Source: Stenomitos frigidus_A
GTDB taxonomy: Bacteria; Cyanobacteriota; Cyanobacteriia; Leptolyngbyales; Leptolyngbyaceae
Direction: 5' to 3'
Assembly (NCBI RefSeq): GCF_963877135.1
Contig: NZ_CAWNSW010000143.1
Location: 1 to 64,000, forward strand
Length of the DNA stretch: 64,000 bases
Position 1 is the stretch's first letter. Every line of letters starts with the position of its first letter. Below, one piece after another: positions 28,282-37,153 of the stretch. The translations under genes were made by a program, and so were the position numbers. The notes below the pieces were generated by a model. It was not told the DNA's origin. It saw nothing but the letters and a program-made list of their open reading frames with translations, and made no database searches.

Positions 28282-29154
28282 TTAGAGGGGAGTGATGCTA
28301 GCAATTTTGCCACCCTGACGTTGGACTCTCTGCATGTGCGGAGTCAGCTCTTCGTAGGGAATAATGACAGATTTATTCACACGGCGCACCTTGGGGTAGC
28401 CCGGTCCGCTAATGCCAGCCACTTCAACACGGAAGAGCCGACCAGAGCCGAACGCCTTTGACCCACCAAACGCACTGACGGCATCATCCCCTTTGGCCGC
28501 TGGCAAGAAGGCATAGCCTCCTGCACCGCTACCAGACGGAGGCACGATCGTCGAAGCGGCATTACGTGCTAAATCCTTCACCAATCGAGGTGCATTGCCC
28601 GTTAGCTGAGCCAGATCGCTGTTGGAAGCGCCACGATAGAGTTGGAACAAACGCGTAAAGCCAACCGATTTCTGACCGATCCCTGTTGTGACCAGATCGC
28701 GGTAGTAAGGCACGATCGTTTCACCAAAGTAGGTTTGATACTCTGACGAATCGATGTAGGAATCGATGTCGGCTTCGTAACCTTTGTCCTGGTAAATGTT
28801 CATGTGGTCAGTGATTTCGGACTGATCGTAGGGAACCCGTCCCAGGAGGTGCTTATAGTTAAGCTCGATCGTCCGACTTTGGAAGCTGCTGTGGAAAAAC
28901 TTCTGCTTGTACAGGTCTGATTTAGCCACTTGACGGACAAATTCCTGCACTGTGATCTTGCCATCCCGTAAAAGCGACTCAGCGATCACCAGACGTTCAG
29001 ATGTGAGTAGGTGAGGATTGCCTAATACCTGCCGATAAACGGCCAGAATAACCGCTTCAATCTCTCCTTTGGTTGCGTTTGGACGCAATTCGATGGGAGC
29101 GGCATCACTAAACGCAGATGTTCCGAGGCGAGAGGCTGCTGTTGTAATAGCCAC
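28282..29154 (-). CDS. cpcC1: Phycocyanin-associated rod linker CpcC1
   Basis: The 290-residue protein has an N-terminal phycobilisome linker domain (about 20-150; LNYKHLLGRVPYDQSEI is diagnostic) and a C-terminal CpcD-like domain (about 238-290; RLFRVEVAGISG to GGKIASITPL). It joins phycocyanin hexamers in the peripheral rods and tunes their absorption. It follows the paralogous linker gene on the same strand. The symbol follows the Synechocystis order cpcB-A-C2-C1; the exact numbering of the two linkers is by position only. No cpcD gene is found after it. Confidence 0.93.
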   Translation of the reverse strand: MAITTAASRLGTSAFSDAAPIELRPNATKGEIEAVILAVYRQVLGNPHLLTSERLVIAESLLRDGKITVQEFVRQVAKSDLYKQKFFHSSFQSRTIELNYKHLLGRVPYDQSEITDHMNIYQDKGYEADIDSYIDSSEYQTYFGETIVPYYRDLVTTGIGQKSVGFTRLFQLYRGASNSDLAQLTGNAPRLVKDLARNAASTIVPPSGSGAGGYAFLPAAKGDDAVSAFGGSKAFGSGRLFRVEVAGISGPGYPKVRRVNKSVIIPYEELTPHMQRVQRQGGKIASITPL

Positions 29155-29299
29155 CTGAAATTCTCCTTCAATAATTTAGCAATGAAAAAGTGGATTAAGA
29201 AGAATCAATCGACTTCACAGCCCTCATCTCCCTACGAAAGAGGGCGCAGGAGGATGAGGGCTATGAAACATCTAATCTTAGCTTTAATGCTCCACTCGC

Positions 29300-30115
29300 T
29301 TAGACCGCTGTAACACTGATGACCTTATTGCCTGCGCGATTCAGCTGTTGCAACTTAGTCGTCAGCTGATCGTAAGCAACCACCACTTCTGTGACACTGC
29401 GCCGCACAACGGTTGCGTTGGGAGTCGCCGACTTCAGCACCCTGATCCGATAGACATCGCCTCGGCTACCGCCAACCGCACCCGCTAACGAGCTAGTAGT
29501 AGGGGCATTGATTGGGGTTGCCGCATTTCTGGCCACTTCCCAGGTAAGTTTGGGTTGCTTTTGCCCCTGCGACCGATCGCTATTGGCATAACCACGATAG
29601 AGATGCAACAGGCGGCTAAAGCCGATCGATCGCTGTCCAGGGTGATCCACTTGAAAGTCCCGATGGTAGGGCACAACATGATCGCCGAAGCTTTGTTGAT
29701 ATTCCCATGAGTCAAGATAGGACGCAATCTCGGCTTCATACCCCTGGGACGTATACAAATCCAAATGGTAGGAAATCTCAGACTGATCGTAGGGGGCTCG
29801 CCCTAACAGATGTTTATAGTTCAACTCAATAAAGCGAACATGGAAATTGGGATACAAAAACTTTTCCCGGTAAAGCTCTGACTGAGCGATCGCCCGAACA
29901 AAATCTCGTACTGTAATACTTCCGTTCAGCAAGAGTGATTCTGGACCCACTAACCGTTCACTCTGCATCAAATACTCATTACCCAGTACCTGACGATACG
30001 CTGACCGGATAACAGCTTTGGCATCATCTTGAGTCCAGTGCGGACGCAATTCAACGGGTTCCGTCTCCTCGAAGGGGCTAATCCCCAGTTTTCCTGCTTC
30101 TTTTAAACCAGCCAT
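29300..30115 (-). CDS. cpcC2: Phycocyanin-associated rod linker CpcC2
   Basis: I start it at the ATG at 30115 (271 residues) because the family begins with a MAGLKEAGKLG-like sequence; a TTG 15 bases upstream gives a less typical N-terminus. It has the linker domain (LNYKHLLGRAPYDQSEI) and a CpcD-like C-terminal domain beginning near DVYRIRVLKSA. It is the first linker gene after cpcA, and hairpins between cpcA and this gene probably reduce linker expression relative to the phycocyanin subunits. Confidence 0.92.
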   Translation of the reverse strand: MAGLKEAGKLGISPFEETEPVELRPHWTQDDAKAVIRSAYRQVLGNEYLMQSERLVGPESLLLNGSITVRDFVRAIAQSELYREKFLYPNFHVRFIELNYKHLLGRAPYDQSEISYHLDLYTSQGYEAEIASYLDSWEYQQSFGDHVVPYHRDFQVDHPGQRSIGFSRLLHLYRGYANSDRSQGQKQPKLTWEVARNAATPINAPTTSSLAGAVGGSRGDVYRIRVLKSATPNATVVRRSVTEVVVAYDQLTTKLQQLNRAGNKVISVTAV

Positions 30116-30197
30116 CGTTGTTTTCCCCAATCAACTCAATAAAATAGTCAACTCTTTGCAGTGAGTCTTACAGCTGTTTTTCAAGTGAATAAATTAT

Positions 30198-30245
30198 GGG
30201 GATGCCAGAGCGGTGCTCCTGCGTGAGAGTTTGACTCTCGTCCCC
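30198..30245 (-). promoter_or_regulatory. Intercistronic hairpin in the cpc operon (distal)
   Basis: GGGGA/TCCCC (30198-30202 and 30241-30245) encloses an inner GAGAGT/ACTCTC hairpin. Lying between cpcA and the linker genes, it may act as an attenuator or RNA-end stabiliser that keeps linker mRNA below phycocyanin mRNA. Confidence 0.6.
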
Positions 30246-30290
30246 TTACCAAGGCCAATGAAATTGTCTGTAAGGACTGTTCATAAAAGG

Positions 30291-30346
30291 GCCCGGAGCG
30301 GTCAACAACCAGTCGTCAAGCGATAGAGCTGTTTACTGTTCCGGGC
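30291..30346 (-). promoter_or_regulatory. Intercistronic hairpin just after cpcA
   Basis: GCCCGGA (30291-30297) and TCCGGGC (30340-30346) are perfect inverted arms 12 bases past the cpcA stop codon. A strong GC stem at this spot is typical of sites that protect the cpcBA message 3' end. Confidence 0.65.
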
Positions 30347-30357
30347 AAACGCCGCAG

Positions 30358-30846
30358 TTAGCTCAGAGCGTTGATCATGTAGTCGATGTAGGAGTTGGCC
30401 TCAAGCGCAGGATCACCCGAGAGACCGTGGTTAGCCTTGATATACTTGAGTGCTTCAACATACCAGCTAGGCGATAGCTCAAAGGTGCTGTGCATTTCAG
30501 CTAGACCAGCCAGCAGATAATCATCAGCAGGCCCTGTACCACCGGCGATCAGGCAGTATTGAATCATGCGCACATAATAGCCAATGTCGCGGGAGCACTT
30601 AGCTTTACCGCGAGCATCAGAGGCATAATTGTTGCCAGACATGCTGGTGGTGTAGGGAAACTTTTGGTAGACCGCATTCGCAGCACCTTCAGTCAACTGA
30701 TTGGCTTTAGCACCCAGCGCCTTAGCAGCTTCCAGGTCAGCAGTTGCCAAACGAAGGCGACCGAAAGCAACTTGGAGTTCGGTGTTGCTCAGGAAACGAC
30801 CTTGGGAATCAGCACTAGCAACGGCTTCAGTCAATTGCGTTTTCAT
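30358..30846 (-). CDS. cpcA: C-phycocyanin alpha subunit
   Basis: The 162-residue protein is a canonical CpcA: MKTQLTEAVASADSQGRFLS at the start, the chromophore Cys84 in KCSRDIGYY, and the C-terminal ELSPSWYVEALKYIKANHGL. One phycocyanobilin is attached to Cys84 by CpcE/CpcF. It pairs with CpcB to form the (alpha-beta) monomer of the rods. It is translated from the same message as cpcB, 93 bp downstream of it. Phycoerythrocyanin alpha was considered, but the residues around Cys84 fit phycocyanin. Confidence 0.97.
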   Translation of the reverse strand: MKTQLTEAVASADSQGRFLSNTELQVAFGRLRLATADLEAAKALGAKANQLTEGAANAVYQKFPYTTSMSGNNYASDARGKAKCSRDIGYYVRMIQYCLIAGGTGPADDYLLAGLAEMHSTFELSPSWYVEALKYIKANHGLSGDPALEANSYIDYMINALS

Positions 30847-30939
30847 TCGTATTAGAGCTCCTCTAATGGTTTACAAAGTGTTGGTTGGAATACGTTCGTA
30901 TCGACAGGGTAGAGACTTAAGGCAGATACCCAATCGGGG

Positions 30940-31458
30940 TTAGCCTACAGCCGAAGCAGCCCGATCGAAATAGCCAGCCAATTCAGCCATCAAGCTGCTG
31001 CAATCGCCAGGAGTCACACCGTTGCGATCGTTCGCGATGGCGATCGCCGCATCTTTCATCTTGGTGATGCTGGTTGCCATTGAGGAACCAGGCACGCCCA
31101 AAGCCAAATAGGTTTCGCGCAGACCATTCAGGCAGCGATCGTCTAACACGCTAGCGTCACCGGTGAAGACGGCATAGGTGACATAGCGCAAAATAATGTC
31201 CATATCACGCACACAAGCAGAAACCCGACGGTTGGTGTAAGCATTACCACCAGGAGCAATGAGCTGGGGTTGCTCAGCAAACAAAGCCCGTGCCGCACCA
31301 GACACGATCGTGGACGCATTGCTAGTAATGCGGTTCACAACGTCATAGCGCTTGGAACCATCTTTGACCATAGACATCAGCGCATCGATTTGAGCAGTAT
31401 TCACTAGCTCACCCCGTGTATCAGCCTGGGCAACCACTTTAGTAAACGCGTCTAGCAT
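30940..31458 (-). CDS. cpcB: C-phycocyanin beta subunit
   Basis: The 172-residue protein starts MLDAFTKVVAQADTRGELV and has chromophore cysteines Cys82 (SACVRDM) and Cys153 (PGDCSSL), plus Asn72, the residue that is methylated in phycobiliprotein beta subunits. Cys109 is structural. It is the promoter-proximal gene of the cpc operon, with a leader of about 200 bases from the predicted promoter. Confidence 0.98.
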   Translation of the reverse strand: MLDAFTKVVAQADTRGELVNTAQIDALMSMVKDGSKRYDVVNRITSNASTIVSGAARALFAEQPQLIAPGGNAYTNRRVSACVRDMDIILRYVTYAVFTGDASVLDDRCLNGLRETYLALGVPGSSMATSITKMKDAAIAIANDRNGVTPGDCSSLMAELAGYFDRAASAVG

Positions 31459-32194
31459 TGATTCAATCTCCTAAATTTGCTCAATTGAGTATTTATGAAC
31501 TTGTTTCGAAACTGAAATAGATTCAGTTTGAATTTCAACTGCCAAAGCAGCCCAAGACGGGTACACCAAAACCCACCTTCATGTTCCATCAACCCCTCAT
31601 CATCATGAAGCAGATAAGTTTCACAAAGCGCCAGCTCTCCGCAAGAGAAAGCCAACACTTAGGCTTATATAGACTCAGACATTGCCTGTGTCAATGCATC
31701 AGAAAAGGTAGGGAATCGAAACGCTTGATCGTTGTAGCGACCTGATCGTTACAACTAGGAGCCTGGTTTGTTTCTGGAATAACCCTGATTAAAACAATCT
31801 ACTTGTGCAAGATTTGTGCAATTAAAAAACATTAGAAGAAGAGGCGAGTTTCAAAGACCAATAAAGGCTAGATCCCTCTCTGAACAAGCTTTTTAGTGTT
31901 GCAGCTCAAATATTCACTTGTAAATTATTCTTAACATTAAGGTGTTTCTTAACAAACCTGGGGACTTCTAAAAACGGCTCTAATTGTTGGTCAAAAGGAA
32001 ACTAGCGCCCTTTGGGGCAGCGTTTTTTCCCTAAGTTCAATCCTTTACTTAAATTCAATCATTCACTATAGTTGCCCAGCTTAGTATTAAAGTATGTAAC
32101 GTTTTGTCAGACTGGCGCAGCGTGCAATCACCTCTCCGCTTTATGATGATCGGGATACTCTTGGAAGTTTAGTAAGATAGGAGCCTATTTAAGC
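31459..32194. other. cpc operon leader and divergent cpcG region
   Basis: The 736 bp between cpcB and cpcG hold the cpc promoter and a leader of about 200 nt. I see no gene. A 68-codon frame within the leader begins about at the predicted transcription start and overlaps the cpcB start, but its protein has no family signature. A cpcG promoter should lie in 31,900-32,170. Confidence 0.6.
31666..31694 (-). promoter_or_regulatory. Consensus-like promoter of the cpc operon
   Basis: Reading leftward, TTGACA (31694-31689), a 17-base spacer, and TATATA (31671-31666) match the vegetative -35/-10 pattern, with the start expected near 31,658. Directly upstream of cpcB and well matched to the high expression of phycocyanin. 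Confidence 0.78.
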
Positions 32195-32947
32195 GTGGCA
32201 ATTCCTCTATTAACGTATTCTCCTTCCGCTCCAAACCAGCGCGTAGCCCCGCTAGGTGCAAGAGATGACGAAGCCATTATTTATTCAAGCGATGATCTAT
32301 ACTCCCCAACAGACGTAGGCAACCTGATTAATGCTGCCTATCGCCAGATCTTCTTCCATGCGTTTAAGTGGGATCGTGAAGTTGCCCTTGAATCACAGCT
32401 TCGCAACAGGCAAATTACAGTCCGTGATTTTATCCGGGGGCTGTTACTTTCTAAAACCTTCATCGATAGCTTTTACGACAAAAACAGTAATTACCGCTTT
32501 GTCGAACACTGTGTCGAAAAAGTTCTAGGACGTCGAGTTTACAACCAGCGGGAAAAGATTGCCTGGTCAGCCATCGTGATGACCAAAGGCGTTAAAGGGT
32601 TTGTTGATGATCTGCTCAACAGCGACGAGTATATTGAAAACTTTGGGGAGAACACAGTTCCCTATCACCGTCGTCGCACTTTACCGAGTCGCGCCATCGG
32701 TGAAACCCCCTTCAACATTACGTCTCCTCGCTACGATGCCTACTACCGTTCTCAATTGGGCTTCCCCCAAACAATCTGGCAAGAGGTTGTTCGCAACTAC
32801 CGCTCTTACGACAAGCAACCCAAAACAGGCGATCCTGCTTTATTCCTCAATATGGCCAGAAGCATCAGCCCGGCACCCGCTACACCGAGCAGAACATCGG
32901 TCTACAACATTGACATTGACAAGACTGTCCCTTATCGCTCTCGCTAA
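32195..32947 (+). CDS. cpcG: Phycobilisome rod-core linker CpcG
   Basis: The 250-residue protein begins at a GTG with AGGAG about ten bases upstream; the N-terminus MAIPLLTYSPSAPNQRV is the CpcG signature. The linker domain (about 20-170) contains DFIRGLLLSKTF and VEKVLGRRVYNQREK. CpcG attaches phycocyanin rods to the allophycocyanin core. It is divergent from the cpc operon instead of being its last gene. No long hydrophobic C-terminal segment is present, so it is the ordinary CpcG1 type and not the membrane-linked CpcG2/CpcL type. Confidence 0.95.
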   Translation: MAIPLLTYSPSAPNQRVAPLGARDDEAIIYSSDDLYSPTDVGNLINAAYRQIFFHAFKWDREVALESQLRNRQITVRDFIRGLLLSKTFIDSFYDKNSNYRFVEHCVEKVLGRRVYNQREKIAWSAIVMTKGVKGFVDDLLNSDEYIENFGENTVPYHRRRTLPSRAIGETPFNITSPRYDAYYRSQLGFPQTIWQEVVRNYRSYDKQPKTGDPALFLNMARSISPAPATPSRTSVYNIDIDKTVPYRSR

Positions 32948-33286
32948 AGGATGGGGCTTGAATTTAGCTTAGTCAGGCTTTGAGTGCGCATTCAAGCAGT
33001 CCTGACGAGGTAGCGCAGATCCTTATTTATAAGGAACCGATCGCTCTGCTCCGATCGCGCGGTTCTGTCTAGCAGTGGCGCTAAGCTGAGGGCGATCGTC
33101 GCTAAGCATTTGTTAAAAAATAACTGCATACTTTTGGATTGGCGATCAGCGATTAGCGTTTCTCTGATGGCTGACCGCTACAGTCCACGACATTGTTTCT
33201 TTACAGTCTCTAAGCGCATCAATTCAGGTTTCGTTGGCCCGCCTCAACACGGTGGGTTCTTTTTTTACTCAAAAAGTCTTAAGAGG
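32948..33286. other. Intergenic between convergent cpcG and gpsA
   Basis: Gene-free. It holds the palindrome TCCTTATTTATAAGGA (33021-33036), a GAACCG/CGGTTC hairpin (33035-33066) and a terminator-like hairpin near gpsA. Confidence 0.6.
33238..33266 (+). terminator. Terminator-like hairpin after cpcG
   Basis: CCCGCC and GGTGGG (one G-T pair) with a 7-nt loop are followed by TTC and a run of T. It is nearly 300 bases after cpcG, so it could be a distal terminator for that transcript. Confidence 0.6.
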
Positions 33287-34225
33287 CTAACGAGTTTCTG
33301 GCTTGTAGTCTCGTAGCATCAGCGCTTCTACCGCGGCCTGAGGAGTAATATCCCCCCTGAGCAGACGATCGACCTGATGCGAAATGGGGACAGCAATCTG
33401 CTGCTGGGTAGCCAGTTTCATCAAGACCTGAGTGGTATTGACGCCTTCTGCCGTGCCCTGAAGTTGTGCGAGGACTACAGACAATGATTGCCCTTGAGCC
33501 AGTCCATAGCCAACTTGATAGTTGCGACTGAGCGCACTGTTACAGGTTGCCAGCAAATCGCCTAGCCCAGACAAGCCGTAGAAGGTCTCCGGTTTTGCGC
33601 CCCAATAAGTGCCGACACGAATAATTTCAGCAAGACCACGAGTGACTAAAGCAGCTTTAGCGTTCGTTCCTAGCTGCAGACCATCGCAGGCTCCAACGGC
33701 GATCGCAATGACGTTTTTCAGCGCCCCTCCCAATTCAACGCCCACCACATCGGAGTTGGTATAAACCCGAAATGCATTGGACGATAGCGCCGCTTGTACG
33801 GTTTGTGCTGCTGCTAAATCCTGGCTGGCAACAACCGTAGCCGCAGGCAACCCCTGCTGAATTTCTTTGGAGAGGTTGGGCCCCGATAAAACCACAACTG
33901 CATGCGATGGCAAAGCCGCCTGCCAGATTTGGGAGGGTAGTAACGGCTTGGTTGCTACGCTAGCTTCGGCTGCCAACCCTTTGGTTGCCGTCACAAAAAC
34001 GGTATGAGCCGCGATCGCAGCCGGTTGAATCTGCTCAACAACGGCGCTTACACCCTTCATAGAGACGGCTGAAAGCACAAGATCAGCACCATCAATCACG
34101 GTTTGCAAGTGCTCGTGACTTTGCCGTGACCACACCTTGACGGTGTGACCCTTTGCCTTTGCTAGTGTGGCTAATGTTGTTCCCCAGGCTCCAGCACCGA
34201 GAATCGCGATCGTACGTTGTTGCAT
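33287..34225 (-). CDS. gpsA: NAD(P)-dependent glycerol-3-phosphate dehydrogenase
   Basis: The 312-residue enzyme reduces dihydroxyacetone phosphate to sn-glycerol 3-phosphate for membrane lipid synthesis. It has the Rossmann motif GAGAWGTTLA (about 10-19), the substrate-binding segment ELGGALKNVIAIAVGACDGL with the catalytic Lys, and LSGLGDLLATC. Length is usual. It is 37 bp downstream of lipA on the same strand and the two are probably co-transcribed. Confidence 0.96.
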   Translation of the reverse strand: MQQRTIAILGAGAWGTTLATLAKAKGHTVKVWSRQSHEHLQTVIDGADLVLSAVSMKGVSAVVEQIQPAAIAAHTVFVTATKGLAAEASVATKPLLPSQIWQAALPSHAVVVLSGPNLSKEIQQGLPAATVVASQDLAAAQTVQAALSSNAFRVYTNSDVVGVELGGALKNVIAIAVGACDGLQLGTNAKAALVTRGLAEIIRVGTYWGAKPETFYGLSGLGDLLATCNSALSRNYQVGYGLAQGQSLSVVLAQLQGTAEGVNTTQVLMKLATQQQIAVPISHQVDRLLRGDITPQAAVEALMLRDYKPETR

Positions 34226-34262
34226 GGAATTAAACTAGCAGCTTTCAGCGATCAGCTTTCAG

Positions 34263-35186
34263 CTAATAACTGACTTCTGACTCCTGACGCTTGACCGCTT
34301 CAAGCTGATTGCCTCTTTCTCGTGGATGCCGTTCCATCAGTGACCTTACCTGTTCGGCGTGATAGGAACTGCGCGTCAAGGGTGACGCCACTACTTGTAA
34401 GAAACCCAGCGATTCGCCATAGGCTCTCCAGGCATCGAACTGCTCTGGGCGCACAAAATCAACGACTCCTAAATGTTTTTGACTCGGCTGGAGATATTGC
34501 CCGATCGTCAAAATGTCACAATCCACTGCTCGCAGATCGCGCATGACCTGTTTGATCTCCTCATCGGTTTCACTCAATCCCACCATTACACCTGTTTTGG
34601 TATAAACCCAGGGAGCCAGGTCACGGGTGCGCTGCAATAACTCCAGAGATCGGGCATAGCTCCCTTGCGGACGGACATGACGATACAGGCGGGAAATCGT
34701 TTCGATGTTGTGATTCAGTACTTCTGGTGCGGCTTTCAGAATAGTCGCCAAGGCATCCCAATTGCCGCAAAGGTCAGGAATCAAGACCTCGATCGTGGTG
34801 CCTGGCGAAGCCGCACGAATAGCATGGATGCAGCGATCGAACTGAGTAGCCCCCCCATCGGGTAAGTCATCCCGATTGACTGAGGTCACAACGACATGAT
34901 TCAGCTGCATCCGGCGTACTGCTTCTGCCAGCCGCTCCGGCTCTGCTGAATCAAGCGGCTGAGGCTTTTTCTCAAAGTCAATATCGCAGTAGGGACAGGC
35001 GCGCGTGCAGGCGGGGCCCATAATCAAAAAGGTAGCCGTACCGTTGTTAAAGCACTCGCCAATATTTGGGCAGGAGGCCTCTTCACAGACTGTGTTCAGC
35101 CCCAAATCCCGCAATATGTCTTTAACGCTTCCGACCCGCTCCCACTGCGGCGCTTTGACCCGCAACCACTCTGGTTTAACGACCAC
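34263..35186 (-). CDS. lipA: Lipoyl synthase
   Basis: The 307-residue radical-SAM enzyme inserts two sulfurs into octanoyl groups of lipoate-dependent enzymes. It has both cysteine triads: the auxiliary cluster Cys34, Cys39 and Cys45 (CEEASCPNIGEC), and the radical-SAM cluster Cys60, Cys64 and Cys67 (CTRACPYC). The C-terminal RSSYHAE carries the conserved RSSY motif. It lies upstream of gpsA. Cyanobacteria often have two lipA genes; I cannot tell which this is. Confidence 0.96.
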   Translation of the reverse strand: MVVKPEWLRVKAPQWERVGSVKDILRDLGLNTVCEEASCPNIGECFNNGTATFLIMGPACTRACPYCDIDFEKKPQPLDSAEPERLAEAVRRMQLNHVVVTSVNRDDLPDGGATQFDRCIHAIRAASPGTTIEVLIPDLCGNWDALATILKAAPEVLNHNIETISRLYRHVRPQGSYARSLELLQRTRDLAPWVYTKTGVMVGLSETDEEIKQVMRDLRAVDCDILTIGQYLQPSQKHLGVVDFVRPEQFDAWRAYGESLGFLQVVASPLTRSSYHAEQVRSLMERHPRERGNQLEAVKRQESEVSY

Positions 35187-35286
35187 GCTTCATCCTGAGT
35201 TAAACAACGTCTTGTCCATCCTATCAGGCGTAGGCTGGAAGGTAGAAGCTCTGCCAGAGAGGAACGGAGTGTAGCAACCAAAAGCA

Positions 35287-36387
35287 CTAAAGCGGGCTGT
35301 TTTCGGGTGGTGAGATCGCCCCTGGGGTCGTCGTGCCTTGCTTCACGTTTAGCGCTGCCGCACCTTTGGGGCTTACCTTAGCGTTGGCTGGCTGAGCCGG
35401 CGCTTGCGGCAACGGCGCGACTGTGGCTGGTGCAGGAGCAGGTGCTGCCCCTGTCTGATGCGGGATAGATTGGTGAGAAACCCAGGCAATACCGCCAGCC
35501 ATCAACGCGGCATAGCCCAAATAGACGTGCATTGAGTTGAGTTGCAAACCGGAGCGTACTTTTGGCTGCTGCCACGACGGCAAGACAGCGGTGGCTGAAT
35601 CGATCGCTGGCAATGACGCAGCCATTTGATTTCCATCCAACCCCAACGTATTAGCGGCTTGTCGAATAAAGCCTCGCAGGTAAATATCCTCAGGCAAGCG
35701 GTCAATGCGCCCAGACTCCAGAGCTTCTAGCTGGTGCATCGGAATCTGGGTCTTGATGTGCAAATGGTAAGGCGACCAGGACCTTTCTTGTCGCGCCTGA
35801 CGAATCGTCTGCCCCAGGGCTTGTAGGCACGTCTCTCGTGCTTCAAGCGCTGCCTGTAGTGCCAGTTCTCGTTTACTGAGCTTTTTGCGCGGGTTGGCGA
35901 GTCGCTTGGCGATGTGGGATGGCGGCGGTGGATAAAGCATGACGCGCTCTCGTGGTAAGGGAGGCGCTTGACTATTGACAGGGAGGACGGCTACCGTAGC
36001 GGGACGGTTGTGATCAGCGGCGATCGGTTCTCGATCCGGTGGGCTAACTGGCTGCTGGGGTGCTAGTTGCAGTGTCTTGGGTGCCGCTATTGCTAAGGCA
36101 GGGTTGGCAAACTCCTGTTTGGCTGGTTGCTCGATCGCGGGCTTCTTGCGCACCATTTTGCGTAGCGCCAGTCGAATGGCTTCTCTGCCGACTGCTCGTA
36201 CCATACACTGCACTTGTCTATGCAAATCATCTGGCAATGCTGCCAGGCTAGAGAGCATCTGCCCATAAATCTCGCTTTGATAAAGCTCAGCCTCTACCTG
36301 TCCCAAGATCGCCCTTAGTCCATTCAGGGAAACTTCAGCGTTCCCTCCAGGAACCGCCACGCAGTAAGTAGACTCATGTGCCAGCAT
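35287..36387 (-). CDS. RodZ-like helix-turn-helix membrane protein
   Basis: The 366-residue protein has a helical N-terminal domain (about 1-65), a proline-rich linker, and a helix-turn-helix domain (about 195-265; LGQTIRQARQERSW and QLEALESGRIDRLPEDIYLR) of the HTH_25/RodZ type. A membrane helix (about 285-305) and an Ala/Pro-rich tail follow. The arrangement, cytoplasmic HTH then a single helix, is RodZ-like and points to a role in cell shape or division, but the periplasmic domain is short, so I do not give a gene symbol. Confidence 0.75.
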   Translation of the reverse strand: MLAHESTYCVAVPGGNAEVSLNGLRAILGQVEAELYQSEIYGQMLSSLAALPDDLHRQVQCMVRAVGREAIRLALRKMVRKKPAIEQPAKQEFANPALAIAAPKTLQLAPQQPVSPPDREPIAADHNRPATVAVLPVNSQAPPLPRERVMLYPPPPSHIAKRLANPRKKLSKRELALQAALEARETCLQALGQTIRQARQERSWSPYHLHIKTQIPMHQLEALESGRIDRLPEDIYLRGFIRQAANTLGLDGNQMAASLPAIDSATAVLPSWQQPKVRSGLQLNSMHVYLGYAALMAGGIAWVSHQSIPHQTGAAPAPAPATVAPLPQAPAQPANAKVSPKGAAALNVKQGTTTPGAISPPENSPL

Positions 36388-37153
36388 GCATTGCCTCCCC
36401 TATCTAAAAAACCAGCATTAAACAGCTTGCACTGACTACAAACAGCGGTTAACTGGGCGGCGACAAAACCAGCACACAACCTTCGTTTAAAGTAAATAAT
36501 CAACCTGTCTTCATAACTTCATTCGAAGGGGTTTTGCATTCTTCCGGACGGATATGTTGCAATTCAGAACAAACCGACAAAACGGCAGAGCATGAGCCCT
36601 GCCGTCAGCAGCTTTAACAATTTTTTGCCATCTCTAATCGCGACGACTATCGTTAGAAGCGCACTCTTTGGATAGACAACGCTCAAGTAGGGAAACTTGA
36701 TGCAAGCGCCAAAAGCGGCTTGGCTGTAGAATGACTTTAAAACTGGGGTCGAAAATTGGCTGGCTCAGAAACTGCCAGATTGGGAAGGTAAGCTTGGTGT
36801 AGTGTGAAGGCAACATAGGAATCATTCCAGGTAACAGGGGTGGGCAACACCGATCGCAGGCGCTCATGCACTGATCAGTCTTCCACCTACAACCATGCCA
36901 AAATCTAGAGCAAATCCCCTTGTAAGGATTGCGGAATCTTTCTCTGCCCATGCTTTAAATGTCTGTATTTCTATGGAGGCGATCGTCCCTTTTTTCGCAT
37001 CAGGTTGGCTGTTCAGTCGATCGCTCGTTCAGTGCCTCAGGGCTTACAGGCATCAAGGGGCAATGTTAAGCAGTAATGCTATGCAAGATCGTTGATTGAC
37101 AAGGAACGGTTTGCGCTTCAGCCTTGCCGAAAACGCCATCCACTATCATTGAG
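36388..37153. other. Intergenic, no supported gene
   Basis: The 766 bp hold only open frames that look random (about 36,634-36,951 minus and 36,895-37,095 plus). A short hairpin with GGCAG/CTGCC arms lies at 36,584-36,603. I see no RNA gene or domain. Confidence 0.5.

Noticed and set aside
30358..31458. Phycoerythrocyanin instead of phycocyanin
   Set aside because: The residues around Cys84 of the alpha subunit and the N-terminus fit CpcA; PecA has a different segment.
31452..31658. 68-codon leftward open frame in the cpc leader, overlapping the cpcB start
   Set aside because: Its start is at about the predicted transcription start, its product has no family signature, and it overlaps cpcB; it is better read as untranslated leader.
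36634..36951. 105-codon leftward frame in a gap
   Set aside because: Cys/Pro/Trp-rich composition unlike the neighbours and no ribosome site or domain.
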